Positions 51,979 to 60,563 of a stretch of 64,000 nucleotides of DNA are shown here, in pieces. A program made the position numbers and the translations under genes. The notes beneath the pieces were generated by a model that saw nothing but the letters and a program-made list of their open reading frames with translations, did not search any database and was not told the DNA's origin. The first letter of the stretch is position 1. Each line of letters starts with the position of its first letter. The stretch is taken from assembly GCA_963844635.1 (NCBI GenBank), contig CAWJPD010000005.1:682001-746000 (forward strand), given 5' to 3'. Source of the stretch: JAJPKK01 sp963844635. GTDB taxonomy: Bacteria > Pseudomonadota > Alphaproteobacteria > Rhizobiales > Xanthobacteraceae.

Positions 51979-53057
51979 TCAATTCACGAGCTTGAACTTC
52001 TGCACGCGGCGCCCGGTGGCGGTTTCCGCCACGTAAATGTTGCCCTTGGAATCGACCGCGAACGTATGTCCATGCGTGAAGTTGCCCGCCTGATGGCCCG
52101 GGCGCCCGAACGACGCCAGTATTTTCCCGCTTGCGCGGTCGAGAATATGGACCTGCTCGTTGCGGCCGTTCATGACGTACATGTATGCCTGCTCGCGGGT
52201 CGGGCGAGAAGCCGACCCACCATGCCGTGCCGCGCGGATCGGGTAGTTTCTCGGTGCCGGTCCTGATCCAGTAATTCTTTATGAACGTACCGTTCTTGTC
52301 GAACACCTGCACCCGGTCGCCCTGGCGGTCGCAAACGTAAAGCAGGCCGGCATTGCTCAGTCGTGATGCAGTGGACAACCTGGTTGAAGGCACCGCCGAC
52401 GCCTTCATCCGTTTCGGCCTGGTTCGCCTGATGACCGAACTGGCGCAAAAACTTTCCTTGCGCGTCGAGCACGACCACGCGTCGATTGCCGTAGCCATCC
52501 GCAACGTAAACGTCGCCGTTTGCCGGATCGACCTGGATGCCGGCCGGATTGTAGAACTGTGCATGCGCGGCATTGAGGCCTTTCGATTTGCCGGTGCCGT
52601 CCTCGGAATCGAATTTGCCGCGCGTGCCGATCTGAATCAGCAATTTGCCGCTCGGGTCGTATTTTTGGATGATGCCATCATTATTGCCGGTGACCCACAA
52701 ATTGCCGGCGCTGTCGACGACACAGCCGTGGATGCCGCCGGGGACGGCATTCGGGTCGCCCCACGACGCCAATAGGTTGCCTTGCGGGTCGAACTTCATG
52801 ATGGGGGGCGCCGCGATCGAGGTTTCCTTTTCTTCCGCGGTAATATCCCGGCGATTGGTCACATAGACATTGTCCTGCTTGTCGACGCAGACGCCGCCGA
52901 GCTGGCCGACAATCCATTTGTCGGGCAGGTCCTTCGGCCAGCTCGCATCGAGCTCGAACCTCGGGACGCCCTGCGCCTGTACCCCGGACGAGAATGACCC
53001 GATACCGAACCCAAGGGCGACCGCGCCGGCAACGAGGTGGAATCGGAATGAGGCCAT
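51979..53057 (-). CDS. Secreted NHL-repeat beta-propeller protein, two frameshifts
   Basis: ATG 53057 opens a signal peptide (FHLVAGAVALGFGIGSFSSG) then NHL-type blades: LGGVCVDKQDNVYVTNR, IHGCVVDSAGNLWVTGN, AGIQVDPANGDVYVADGYGN. Near 52353 one extra base breaks the frame after QVVHCIT; the next frame gives LSNAGLLYVCDRQGDRVQVF. Near 52194 a second extra base is needed to reach AYMYVMNGRNEQVHILD. The end is TGRRVQKFKLVN. Repaired length is about 359 residues, enough for one six-bladed propeller. It is presumably periplasmic and of the peptidyl-amidoglycolate-lyase or sugar-binding type; function unknown. Confidence 0.85.
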
Positions 53058-53248
53058 CGATCGGCTCCCTACACGCGTTTCAATTGTGGAGCGGGTGAAG
53101 GGAAACCACCTTGCCGCCCTTAACTTGCTGAATTCGCAGGAGATTATTTCCGGCTCGCCCTGAGCTTTGTATGTCGATTTTGTAACGGCAGTCAAGAGGA
53201 GCGGTTAGGCTTACCGACTTGGCGAGCGGTGTTCCTAAGGAGCCTCCT

Positions 53249-53494
53249 ATGGAGCGGAAGGAATGGACGATTGACGAATTTGTGAGAGGGACCAACAAGC
53301 TACCACAGGGATATCATTGGAACGTGGTGACTGGAGGTCAGCCAGTCGTACAGGTTTCACTAGACCCACGATGGGGAACGAGGGTTGAGGAGCCACGGCG
53401 CCCAGAATGCCATGGTCCATTAACGGCGCATCCGCAATCTATGGTAAGGCCGATGACGGAGGCAACGCGTGGACGGACTTTACCTGTTTGTTGA
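53249..53494 (+). CDS. Small hypothetical protein overlapping the NYN gene
   Basis: 81 residues from ATG 53249, with AAGGAGCCTCCT directly upstream. The sequence (MERKEWTIDEFVRGTNKLPQ, then GYHWNVVTGGQPVVQVSL) is soluble and has no recognised domain. The last 26 bases overlap the start of the NYN-domain gene in another frame, so translation may be coupled. Lower GC than the core genes to the left suggests acquisition. I do not recognise the family. Confidence 0.6.
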   Translation: MERKEWTIDEFVRGTNKLPQGYHWNVVTGGQPVVQVSLDPRWGTRVEEPRRPECHGPLTAHPQSMVRPMTEATRGRTLPVC

Positions 53495-54284
53495 TGGGGC
53501 CTATTTGAGGGAGCGCCTGGAAGGACTGGCAACTCGCTACCTCCAAGGCGACCGCCCTGATATCGATTATCGAGTGATGTTTCGGAACCTGTGGCCCCCT
53601 GAGGTGGGTGGCCCTGAAAAGGTACTCTATTTCGATTGCAGGCCGCCTCAAAGGAAATCGGAACACGAGGGCGAATATAATCAGAGGGTTGCGCTTGCGG
53701 ATCAGACCTTCCGAACACTTCGAGCATTACCAGGATGCCACGTAATTTTAGGAGAAACGAAGCAGCAAAAACAAAAAGGTGTAGATGTTCATTTAGCCGT
53801 CCAGGCCTTAATGCACGTATTTCGACGAAACACCCGCAAACTCGGCCTCCTTGCAGGCGATCTGGACTTCAAGCCGCTGGTAGATGCCCTCGTATTAGAG
53901 GGTGCGTATGTCACGTTGATCTATGATCCACGGACGACTGCAAGAGAGTTGATTGACGCTGCGGACGCCCATCGGGTGTTGTGGCCGCATGATTTGCTGC
54001 GTTACATGACCGGAGCCTTCCTGCGAAGGCATCTGCCCCCGAAGGTATCCCAGGTCGGCTGGGCGGGTGATTTGAGCAAGGAGAACCCTGCCGGCTTGGA
54101 CCAGATCAAGACATGGCGGTGCTCGCTGGGAACGGTTGCCCTTTGTCAATCCAGACCAGCAACACAGATGCACACACTTTATTTCCCAATACCAGGGATG
54201 CCATATGAGTACTGGATTGTCGAATGGAACAAAGGGGAGTTAATGGAGAATTTGGTCAATGACCTTTTAAGTATGGTGGGTTAG
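53469..54284 (+). CDS. NYN-domain (PIN-like) predicted nuclease
   Basis: 271 residues from GTG 53469 (GGAGG eight bases upstream). The first strand GLYLFVDGAYLRERL, then QKGVDVHLAVQALMHVF and LGLLAGDLDFKPLVDAL carry the four acidic positions of the NYN fold (Asp in VDG, Asp in GVD, Asp-x-Asp in GDLD), which bind metal in RNA-cleaving PIN-like enzymes. VTLIYDPRTTARELIDAAD closes the fold. A C-terminal extension of about 90 residues has no known domain. NYN proteins act in RNA turnover and in some defence and toxin systems. The overlapping small gene upstream is a candidate partner. Confidence 0.82.
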   Translation: MDGLYLFVDGAYLRERLEGLATRYLQGDRPDIDYRVMFRNLWPPEVGGPEKVLYFDCRPPQRKSEHEGEYNQRVALADQTFRTLRALPGCHVILGETKQQKQKGVDVHLAVQALMHVFRRNTRKLGLLAGDLDFKPLVDALVLEGAYVTLIYDPRTTARELIDAADAHRVLWPHDLLRYMTGAFLRRHLPPKVSQVGWAGDLSKENPAGLDQIKTWRCSLGTVALCQSRPATQMHTLYFPIPGMPYEYWIVEWNKGELMENLVNDLLSMVG

Positions 54285-54357
54285 GCAAGTTGTTCGGCCG
54301 TCCTTTCTCTGCAAAGCGAAAATGCTTGCTAACAGCGGGTATTCTAGCAAACATTCC

Positions 54358-54831
54358 TCATTGGCAAACGTATTCGCCCCCCACCTGACGACACCGGATC
54401 GGCTGCTGCATCGGCTGTGGTGGAGGCATCGGTGGAGTAGGATTTACATTGTTCAGATAGCCGGCCGCCTGCTGCATACCTTCGCCAAGGCCCTGGAGGG
54501 CATTTGCCCTGTCAGCTCTGGCTTGCTGAGCTGCTTGCATCTTAAGCCGCGCCAGCATCATCTGATATTCGGCTTCCGCTTCATCCTTGGTGATTTCACC
54601 CTTGTCTTGACGGACGGCGATCTGCAAAGCCGCCGCGTGCTTATAGGCCATTTGCGGGGTCTCTCGCCCTTCGATGCGGTTCTCAGCCTCATTAGCGCAG
54701 CGCGTCCTTTCGAACTGCGTCTTGGCGAGGCTGCATTGCTCCATTGCCCGCGCCATCTGCTGCTCTCGCTCTTGTGCGGTGACGCACGCGGCCAGCGGTA
54801 TCGATAGCCCCAAAAGGATAACCGCGCGCAT
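54358..54831 (-). CDS. Predicted lipoprotein with coiled-coil region
   Basis: 157 residues from ATG 54831. MRAVILLGLSIPLAACVTAQ carries the lipobox LAAC. A Gln/Glu/Ala-rich helix (EREQQMARAMEQCSLAKTQF) contains a Cys, followed by RCANEAENRIEG, then KGEITKDEAEAEYQMMLARL. The end is Pro/Met-rich (PTPPMPPPQPMQQP) and closes GGEYVCQ. Similar lipoproteins occur near prophage-like regions of Bradyrhizobium relatives. Function unknown. Confidence 0.72.
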   Translation of the reverse strand: MRAVILLGLSIPLAACVTAQEREQQMARAMEQCSLAKTQFERTRCANEAENRIEGRETPQMAYKHAAALQIAVRQDKGEITKDEAEAEYQMMLARLKMQAAQQARADRANALQGLGEGMQQAAGYLNNVNPTPPMPPPQPMQQPIRCRQVGGEYVCQ

Positions 54832-55007
54832 TGTCCAGCCCCTCCCGAGTCCCAGCTTTCATTCCTAACAGGAAATCCTGAAATTGCAGAAGTGAGGACG
54901 AGAAGGGATTCCCAAACCGCAGGTCTCAAGCCTGACCTATGCATTTCTATAGGCTAGTATAAAGTCTAATTGCTCGTATGATATCTATACAACATCGGTC
55001 GGACCCC

Positions 55008-55685
55008 ATGCCAAACCTTCTTCCCCTAGTGGGCTACATCCGTGTCAGCACCTCGAAGCAAGGCCGCTCCGGTCTCGGGATCGAAGCTCAGCGCGAAGGG
55101 TTATCGCGGTTCGCTGAGACGGAAGGGTTCGAGCTTGTCCGTGAGTTCGTGGAGGTGGAGACCGGCAAAGGCGCCGACGCCCTGGACCGCCGTCCACAGC
55201 TCTCCGCTGCCCTAACAGCCGCCCGGAAGCTCAAATGCAGCGTCGCCGTCGCCAAACTGGACCGCCTCTCGCGAGATGTCCATTTCATCTCCGGGCTGAT
55301 GGCACAGCGCGTCCGGTTCGTGGTCGCTGAGCTGGGGCCTGATGTTGATCCCTTCGTGCTCCACCTATTCGCCGCCCTTGCTGAGAAGGAACGGGCGATG
55401 ATTTCCCATCGGACCCGAAGCGCCCTTGCGGCAGCGAAGGTCCGCGGCACGGTCCTAGGCAACCCCAAGCTCTCCGAAGCTCGCCCTTTGGCCGTCCAGG
55501 CCCTCAAGGATCAGGCCGACCAGTACGCCGCAAACGTCCTGCCAATCATCCGTGAAGCCCAGAGAGCCGGCGCGACCACGCTCCGGGAGATTGCCGCCGT
55601 CCTGAATGCCCGAGGCATCACCACACCCCGAGGCGGCCGATGGCACGCCACCTCCGTCAAGAACCTGCTTGCTCGCCAGCCATGA
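55008..55685 (+). CDS. Serine recombinase (resolvase/invertase family)
   Basis: 225 residues from ATG 55008; an earlier ATG at 54978 adds ten non-conserved residues. The catalytic start VGYIRVSTSKQGRSGLGIEA has the nucleophile Ser in RVST. VAVAKLDRLSRDVHFISGLM holds the active-site Arg motif, and LAEKERAMISHRTRSALAAA begins the long E helix. A small helix-turn-helix (TLREIAAVLNARGITTPRGG) binds DNA. It is of Tn3-resolvase size. It probably recombined or resolved this accessory segment. Confidence 0.92.
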   Translation: MPNLLPLVGYIRVSTSKQGRSGLGIEAQREGLSRFAETEGFELVREFVEVETGKGADALDRRPQLSAALTAARKLKCSVAVAKLDRLSRDVHFISGLMAQRVRFVVAELGPDVDPFVLHLFAALAEKERAMISHRTRSALAAAKVRGTVLGNPKLSEARPLAVQALKDQADQYAANVLPIIREAQRAGATTLREIAAVLNARGITTPRGGRWHATSVKNLLARQP

Positions 55686-55698
55686 AAGGAAAGCGACC

Positions 55699-55824
55699 AT
55701 GACCATGCACGATCTACCTGTCTATCTTATGATTGCCTCGTTCGTGTTCGCGAGCCTGGAAAGCGGCGGCCTGTCGTTGCTATGTATGGGCGGTTCCTTG
55801 TGGCTGTATGCCAACCCGCTCTGA
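55699..55824 (+). CDS. Very small membrane protein after the recombinase
   Basis: 41 residues from ATG 55699, 13 bases after the recombinase stop, with GAAAGGAAAG upstream. One or two short hydrophobic helices (LPVYLMIASFVFASLESGGL then SLLCMGGSLWLYA). No family recognised. The spacing suggests translation on the recombinase transcript. Confidence 0.5.
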   Translation: MTMHDLPVYLMIASFVFASLESGGLSLLCMGGSLWLYANPL

Positions 55825-56118
55825 CTACCCTTTTATCGGGCGGGCAGGTGAACTGGAACACGGCGATTTCGTTCCGTCAGCCATTCGACATGGCAGCATG
55901 AACGGTTGCGGACGGACGGTGAATGTTCATAGAAACGTCGGGAGAACGAAATGGCTGATCCGGCCCGGCTAAGCCGCTCAAGCCTCCATGCCGGCCTTGA
56001 GGAAACCTGACGGTCCCTAAGGTGAGCACGGAGGCAGCTCCACTCCACAGCCTTCGCCCGACCTACTCGCGCCCACGATGTGGCTGCGCTCGACTGTGAA
56101 ATTTTTGGGTCCCATCCG

Positions 56119-56239
56119 AAGCCCGACCACCCCGGGGCTTGTCTCGGCAGGGCGATTTCAAAAGAGGGAGTAAAGCTGCTGCTGCTGCTCGACTATGGGC
56201 AGCGGTGTCACTGCTGAAAAATGTCAGGGGCCAGCAGGA
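56119..56239. repeat. Local repeat M, copy 1
   Basis: About 120 bases beginning AGCCCGACCACCCCGGGGCT, including the GCTGCTGCTGCTGCTC run and ending GGGGCCAGCAGG. A second copy lies at 60432. I see no gene in 55825-57067; it holds this copy and the other local repeats. Confidence 0.85.
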
Positions 56240-56285
56240 TCATTTATGGCAACATTGGGGCTATTTGGAATGATGTAGAGGAGGA

Positions 56286-56640
56286 TCAGTGGCTTAGTCA
56301 AAAGTTTGTGCATCTACACAGAGAGCCGGTCAAAAGGCGACGATGGGCGGCAAACAGTGAAAGGCTGAAGCTACCCGCCAGCAGGGGGCCTAAATGGAAC
56401 CAAGAGGCATAATTCGAGGCTAAATCAAGCAGCGTCAATCGATTAGGCTTCTCGCTGGCCATCTACACAGAGAGATAGAAGGACCGGTGCTAAACAGAGG
56501 CCAAATTCGAGGGCAAATTTAGCAGCATCAGTCGGTTAGTCAAAAGTTTGGCAATCTATAGAGAAAGAGCGGCCGGCCAATGGCTTAGCCTTCTCGCTGG
56601 CAATCTATAGAGAAAGAGCAGCCGGACAAGGGCCGTTCGA
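56286..56640. repeat. Irregular direct repeats around AATCTATAGAGAAAGAGC
   Basis: Four related units. Two read GGCAATCTATAGAGAAAGAGC (about 56549 and 56599). Two are diverged as CATCTACACAGAGAG (56311 and 56460). Each follows a GGYTTAGYC-type or CTTCTCGCTGG lead. Spacing falls from 149 to 92 to 49 bases. Too irregular for a CRISPR array. Confidence 0.7.
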
Positions 56641-56654
56641 TGCCCTGACACGGC

Positions 56655-56997
56655 AACACTACGAAGGAAATAGTCCTCTATTTGAGGTGAATTTCAGTAA
56701 GATCAACGACTTAACCCCGAAACCCCTTCCCATAGCTCAGGAGGCGCTTCCGGGTTCTGCTCGGGCGGAAATCGGGCAGGCCTCTCAGTTGAGCGTCTGT
56801 TCGGGCTGTGTTGGTGCAAGATCAACGACTTAACCCCACCACCCCCGCCCTTACGCTCGGGAGGGCGCATTTTCATCCGAGGTGTGCAAATCAGCAGCTT
56901 CAAGGAAATTCCAGGAATAGGTCTCTGTTTAAGCTGTTGCTGAGGAGGATCAATCATTTGACCCCATCACCCCCCTACCCTAGCTCAAAAGGGGCGC
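56655..56997. repeat. Local repeat D, three copies
   Basis: Cores GATCAACGACTTAACCCC at 56701 and 56820 and GATCAATCATTTGACCCC at 56948. Each is followed by a C-rich stretch and GGCGC. The middle copy carries a CGCCCT/AGGGCG stem and the third a CCCCT/AGGGG stem. A fourth copy is at 60829. Shared upstream blocks (AACACTACG, GGAAATAG) show that the repeat unit is longer than the core. Confidence 0.82.
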
Positions 56998-57067
56998 GTT
57001 CCTGATGAAACGATCAACCCTCCGCACGACCTGAAACGAAAGGCCTCCACGACCAGCACAAGTGAGT

Positions 57068-57130
57068 TCACCCGGTTTCGTGGACACCCGAACATTTGTG
57101 TTCAAGGAGCCACGATGGCAAAGATGAAGT
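57068..57130. repeat. Tandem duplicate of the IS3 element's left end
   Basis: Bases 57068-57130 repeat the first 63 bases of the IS that follows, including CCCGGTTTCGTGGACACCCG and an ATGGCAAAG start, with few differences. Both copies are preceded by AGT. Confidence 0.85.
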
Positions 57131-57178
57131 TGACCCGGTTTCGTGGACACCCGAACATTTGTGTTCAAGGAGCCCACG

Positions 57179-57493
57179 ATGGCAAAGACGAGACCACCTT
57201 ACACACCGGAATTCCGTCGCCAAATGGTCGAGCTGGTCCGCGCCGGTCGCTCGCCGGAGGAGCTGGCGCAGGAGTTTGAACCGACGGCGCAGTCGATCAG
57301 GAACTGGGTCGGCCAAGCGGAGTGTGACGCCGGCCGCGGCGGCAACGGACTGACGACGGCGGAACGCGAGGAGATCAATCAGCTCAGGCGTGAGAACCGG
57401 CAGCTCAGGCTTGAGAGGGATATCCTCTCAAAAGCCGCGGCCTGGTTTGCTCGGGAGACGAACACGATCCCATCGAAGGGTTCCGGTTCGTGA
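57179..57493 (+). CDS. IS3-family transposase OrfA
   Basis: 104 residues from ATG 57179. The helix-turn-helix part (RPPYTPEFRRQMVELVRAGR, then SIRNWVGQAE) is followed by a leucine-zipper helix (INQLRRENRQLRLERDILSK) and AAAWFARE. OrfA binds the element ends. Its stop overlaps the OrfB start as GTGA. The run TCAAAAGCC near 57426 is a possible -1 slippage site that would make an OrfAB fusion, as in other IS3 elements. Confidence 0.92.
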   Translation: MAKTRPPYTPEFRRQMVELVRAGRSPEELAQEFEPTAQSIRNWVGQAECDAGRGGNGLTTAEREEINQLRRENRQLRLERDILSKAAAWFARETNTIPSKGSGS

Positions 57494-58536
57494 GCGAGAA
57501 CCAGGCCGCCTTCCCGATTGCCACCGTGTGCCGACTACTGGGTGTCTCCCCCAGCGGCTATTACGCGTGGACGAAGCGGCAGCCGTCGCGGCGTACCCAG
57601 ACCGACGCCGCGGTTGGCGCAGAGATCCGCGCCGCACACGCGGCTTCTCGCGGCATTTACGGGGCGCCGCGCATTCATGTCGATCTTGCGGCCAAAGGCA
57701 TTCGCGTCGGCCGCAAGCGCGTCGCACGGCTGATGTCGGCGGCAGGTCTTGCCGGTGTGAGCCGACGCAAGTTCGTCCACACCACGGTGAAGGGCAGCGG
57801 CCGTCAGGCGCCGGACCTGGTCGATCGCAACTTCACCGCAGAGAGGCCCAATCTGCTGTGGGTGGCCGACATCACCTACATTCCAACCTGGGCCGGCTTT
57901 CTCTATCTGGCAGTTGTGCTGGATGCGTGCAGCCGTCGAATTGTCGGCTGGTCGATGGCCACGACGCTCGCTACTCGCCTGGTGCTTGACGCCTTGAACA
58001 TGGCCCTCGCGATGCGACGACCGAAGGGCGTGATACACCACTCCGACCAGGGATCGCAGTATACCTCGATTGAGTTCGGCCACCGCTGCCGCGAGGCGGG
58101 CGTGCGCCCCTCGATGGGCTCGGTCGGAGACGCCTACGACAATGCCATGTGCGAGAGCTTCTTCGCCACGCTGGAATGCGAGCTTCTCGACAGGCGTCGG
58201 TTCAAGACGCAGGCCGAGGCGCGGACCGCGGTGTTCGAGTTCATCGAGGGCTTCTACAACCCGCGCCGCCGTCATTCCTCGATCGGGTATCTCTCCCCGA
58301 TCGATTACGAGCGTCATCACGCGGCCAATCCCGACGCACACCAGCCTGCCGCCGTGCTCGCGGCCGTCAAGGACAAGCCCTCCGGGCGGTCCCCAAGTGG
58401 GGCCGTCCTTGACCGCCGCTGCGCGCGACGGCCGCACCCTCGTGCGGGCCGGGATGGAAGAATGGCTCCGCCGGGGGCCGAACAAAAGAATGGCACTAAA
58501 CAGGAGAGCAAAATGCCGTCAGACCAAATACCCTGA
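57490..58536 (+). CDS. IS3-family transposase OrfB (DDE integrase fold)
   Basis: 348 residues, GTG start at 57490 or fused to OrfA by frameshifting. The N-terminal VCRLLGVSPSGYYAW helix-turn-helix precedes the rve core: Asp in LLWVADITYIPT, Asp in IHHSDQGSQYTS, and Glu in SFFATLECELL, spaced as in IS3 enzymes. GFYNPRRRHSSIGYLSPIDY follows. The last 70 residues after RHHAANPDAH are unusual and run past the normal end of the family, possibly a shifted terminus. Confidence 0.94.
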   Translation: MSENQAAFPIATVCRLLGVSPSGYYAWTKRQPSRRTQTDAAVGAEIRAAHAASRGIYGAPRIHVDLAAKGIRVGRKRVARLMSAAGLAGVSRRKFVHTTVKGSGRQAPDLVDRNFTAERPNLLWVADITYIPTWAGFLYLAVVLDACSRRIVGWSMATTLATRLVLDALNMALAMRRPKGVIHHSDQGSQYTSIEFGHRCREAGVRPSMGSVGDAYDNAMCESFFATLECELLDRRRFKTQAEARTAVFEFIEGFYNPRRRHSSIGYLSPIDYERHHAANPDAHQPAAVLAAVKDKPSGRSPSGAVLDRRCARRPHPRAGRDGRMAPPGAEQKNGTKQESKMPSDQIP

Positions 58537-58602
58537 TCCCAAGCCCGCAACCCTCCACGAAACCGGGGCAAGTCCAACCCACCCCTCCCTCACCCCAGCA
58601 TT

Positions 58603-58629
58603 AGGCGCCAACCCCGGAATTGGCGCTTC
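58603..58629 (+). terminator. Hairpin between the IS and the phage-like genes
   Basis: GGCGCCAA and TTGGCGCT pair around CCCCGGAA. No T-run follows, so termination is only a guess. It lies about 40 bases before the next gene. Confidence 0.3.
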
Positions 58630-58665
58630 CAACCTATTCCAATCAATCGATTGATCTGAACGACA

Positions 58666-59205
58666 ATGAAAACGACAACCTCTATTCCACAATCACGACG
58701 GCCCCGAAAGAAAGCAGCCCGCACCACCAAGTCAGGCAAGCGCTACCCTGCTATTTCAGCCGCTCAGAAGCAGCGATGGCAGGACCCTGAGCAACGGCAG
58801 AAGATGCTGGACGCGATGGCTGCCAAGCGTGCCGAGCAAGCCGAAGATCGGAAGCTCAATCCCAAGAAGTACACCCGTCAGGGCGTGCCTGATGGCTGGC
58901 GCCGGCCTGAGGCAGAGAAGGCCTGGGCAGCAGCAAGGGTAGCGGCAGACGCCATCATGAACGGTCTGAAGGCCAGCGGCGCGATGCCTGCTGTGGTGGT
59001 CCCTGACAGCGACGATGAGAAGGCAGAGCTTGCCCTCAGGGAAGCCTGTGTAATCGCTCTGGGTCCTTGCGATAAGCGAAGCAAGCTGATGGCCGCAAAC
59101 TTGGTGCTGACCTACACCATGCCCAAGCCGGCCCAACACATTGTGCGGGATATCGTGACGGCTGAAGGTTGGTTGCGGTCCTTAGCTCCCGAGGCTGCTG
59201 TCTGA
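58666..59205 (+). CDS. Hypothetical protein, phage terminase small-subunit-like context
   Basis: 179 residues from ATG 58666. A basic start (SRRPRKKAARTTKSGKRYPA) is followed by SAAQKQRWQDPEQRQKMLDA, a short helical motif like those in HNH/NUMOD-type DNA-binding segments, then GVPDGWRRPEAEKAWAAARV and a C-terminal helical part. It sits four bases upstream of the virion-like gene, so the two form one unit. A small-terminase or other DNA-binding phage role is inferred from position and charge only. No firm family. Confidence 0.5.
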   Translation: MKTTTSIPQSRRPRKKAARTTKSGKRYPAISAAQKQRWQDPEQRQKMLDAMAAKRAEQAEDRKLNPKKYTRQGVPDGWRRPEAEKAWAAARVAADAIMNGLKASGAMPAVVVPDSDDEKAELALREACVIALGPCDKRSKLMAANLVLTYTMPKPAQHIVRDIVTAEGWLRSLAPEAAV

Positions 59206-59209
59206 CGCC

Positions 59210-60244
59210 ATGTCTGGCTCTACACAGCAACAACAACAGACTAACCAGACCACCAATTCATCGCCGTGGTCGGTCCAGCAACCTTACCTACAGAACGCCT
59301 TCAGCGGTGCTCAGAGTGCGCTGAACAGCGCCAATGCGAACTACAGCACGCCCTCAGGCTTCGTTGCGGGGCTTACGCCTTCGCAGCAGGCTACGTTCCA
59401 GTCCATGATTAACTTTGGGCTGAATGGCAGTCCGACTGTCGGTGCTGATACCTCGTCAGGGACCGCTCTAACCGGAGCTGGCGCAAACGCCACGACCGGA
59501 GCGCTAACGTCCCTAGGTGCCTTCGATCCCAGCAGCACCAACAACACCGGTGCGAATATCACGGCGGCCAATCAGTACGTGGCAGGGCAGAACATCCCGG
59601 CTCAGGTCCAGGCTGACATGCTGGGGGCCAATCAAGAAGCTCAGCAGGTCACGTTGCCGGGCATCGACCAATCTGCTGCGGGCAGTGGCAATATCAACTC
59701 GTCCCGCACTGGCATCGCTGACGGGCTGGTACAGCAGGGCCTAGCGGAACAGGCGGGCGCCCTAGGTGCTCAGCTCCAAGGCAACGCCTATAACACCGGC
59801 CTCCAGCTCGCGGAGAACACCAACCAAGCAAACAACGCGGCCAACCTGTCAGCCTTTGGTACCTTAGGGTCCTTAGGCAACTCGACAGTCGGAACCGGTG
59901 TGAATGCTGGGTCGGCCGGCATCAGCAACCAAGGCAACCTGTTCACCTTGGCAACAGCCGGGGGCCAAGGCCAGCAAAGCGGTCAGCAGGACATCTACAG
60001 CAACGAGCTTGCTGGGGATCAGTACTCACAAACTGCCCCCTTCACCGCCCTTCAGAATTACCTAGGGCTTGTGAACGGCAACTATGGCGGGACCAGCACC
60101 ACGACAGGCACGCAGAACACGACCACGACGCCTTCGATCTATAGCACCCTCGGTGCGCTGCTTGGTGGAGGGGGTTCGCTACTTGGCGGCGTCGGCTCAT
60201 TGCTGCCGAAGCAGAACAGCAACCCGTATCCGGGGTTGATTTGA
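59210..60244 (+). CDS. Gln/Asn/Gly-rich phage virion-like protein
   Basis: 344 residues from ATG 59210. Opens STQQQQQTNQTTNSSPWSVQ, then PYLQNAFSGAQSALNSANAN and TPSGFVAGLTPSQQATFQSM, a pattern shared by structural or ejection proteins of podovirus-type phages of Rhizobiales. The body is Ala/Gly/Asn/Gln-rich with almost no Cys or Trp. It ends in a Gly-rich hydrophobic run (LGALLGGGGSLLGGVGSL). No signal peptide. It is the clearest sign of phage ancestry in this segment. Confidence 0.6.
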   Translation: MSGSTQQQQQTNQTTNSSPWSVQQPYLQNAFSGAQSALNSANANYSTPSGFVAGLTPSQQATFQSMINFGLNGSPTVGADTSSGTALTGAGANATTGALTSLGAFDPSSTNNTGANITAANQYVAGQNIPAQVQADMLGANQEAQQVTLPGIDQSAAGSGNINSSRTGIADGLVQQGLAEQAGALGAQLQGNAYNTGLQLAENTNQANNAANLSAFGTLGSLGNSTVGTGVNAGSAGISNQGNLFTLATAGGQGQQSGQQDIYSNELAGDQYSQTAPFTALQNYLGLVNGNYGGTSTTTGTQNTTTTPSIYSTLGALLGGGGSLLGGVGSLLPKQNSNPYPGLI

Positions 60245-60431
60245 TCCGGCTCTGAGCCTGGATTAAGCTGAGCAGGCGTCCAAGCGCCCGAAGCCCCCAT
60301 GCTTTGCCTGAGGAAGGGAAGCCTCAAGGTCGAGTATGGGGTGCCTTCGATCCCGAAGCCGCTTAGCACCCCCCACAACCACAGCACCGGATGAGGGCGA
60401 GCGCTCGGGCAGATAAAATGAGCCTCCTACT

Positions 60432-60551
60432 AAGCCCGACCACCCCGGGCTTGTCTCGGCAGGGCGATTTGAAAACTGCCAGTAAAGCTGCTGCTGCTGC
60501 TCGGCTATGGGCATCGGTGTCGATGCTGCAAAAGGTGCCGGGGCCAGCAGG
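60432..60551. repeat. Local repeat M, copy 2
   Basis: AAGCCCGACCACCCCGGGCT, then TTGTCTCGGCAGGGCGATTT, GCTGCTGCTGCTGCTCGGCT and GGGGCCAGCAGGGCG. Matches copy 1 at 56119 over about 120 bases. It occupies most of the gap after the virion-like gene and partly precedes the zinc-ribbon gene's 3' end. Confidence 0.85.
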
Positions 60552-60563
60552 GCGCTTGGGCGG

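Larger units (their letters stand above)
57131..58570 (+). mobile_element. IS3-family insertion sequence
   Basis: 1,440 bases with near-perfect 17-base inverted ends: TGACCCGGTTTCGTGGA on the left and TGCCCCGGTTTCGTGGA (complement of 58554-58570) on the right. AGT is found immediately left of 57068 and of 57131 and right of 58570, matching the 3-base target duplication of IS3 elements. It carries a two-frame transposase. Confidence 0.9.

Noticed and set aside
56286..56640. Possible CRISPR array
   Set aside because: Units vary in sequence and spacing (149, 92, 49 bases), and no cas genes are present.
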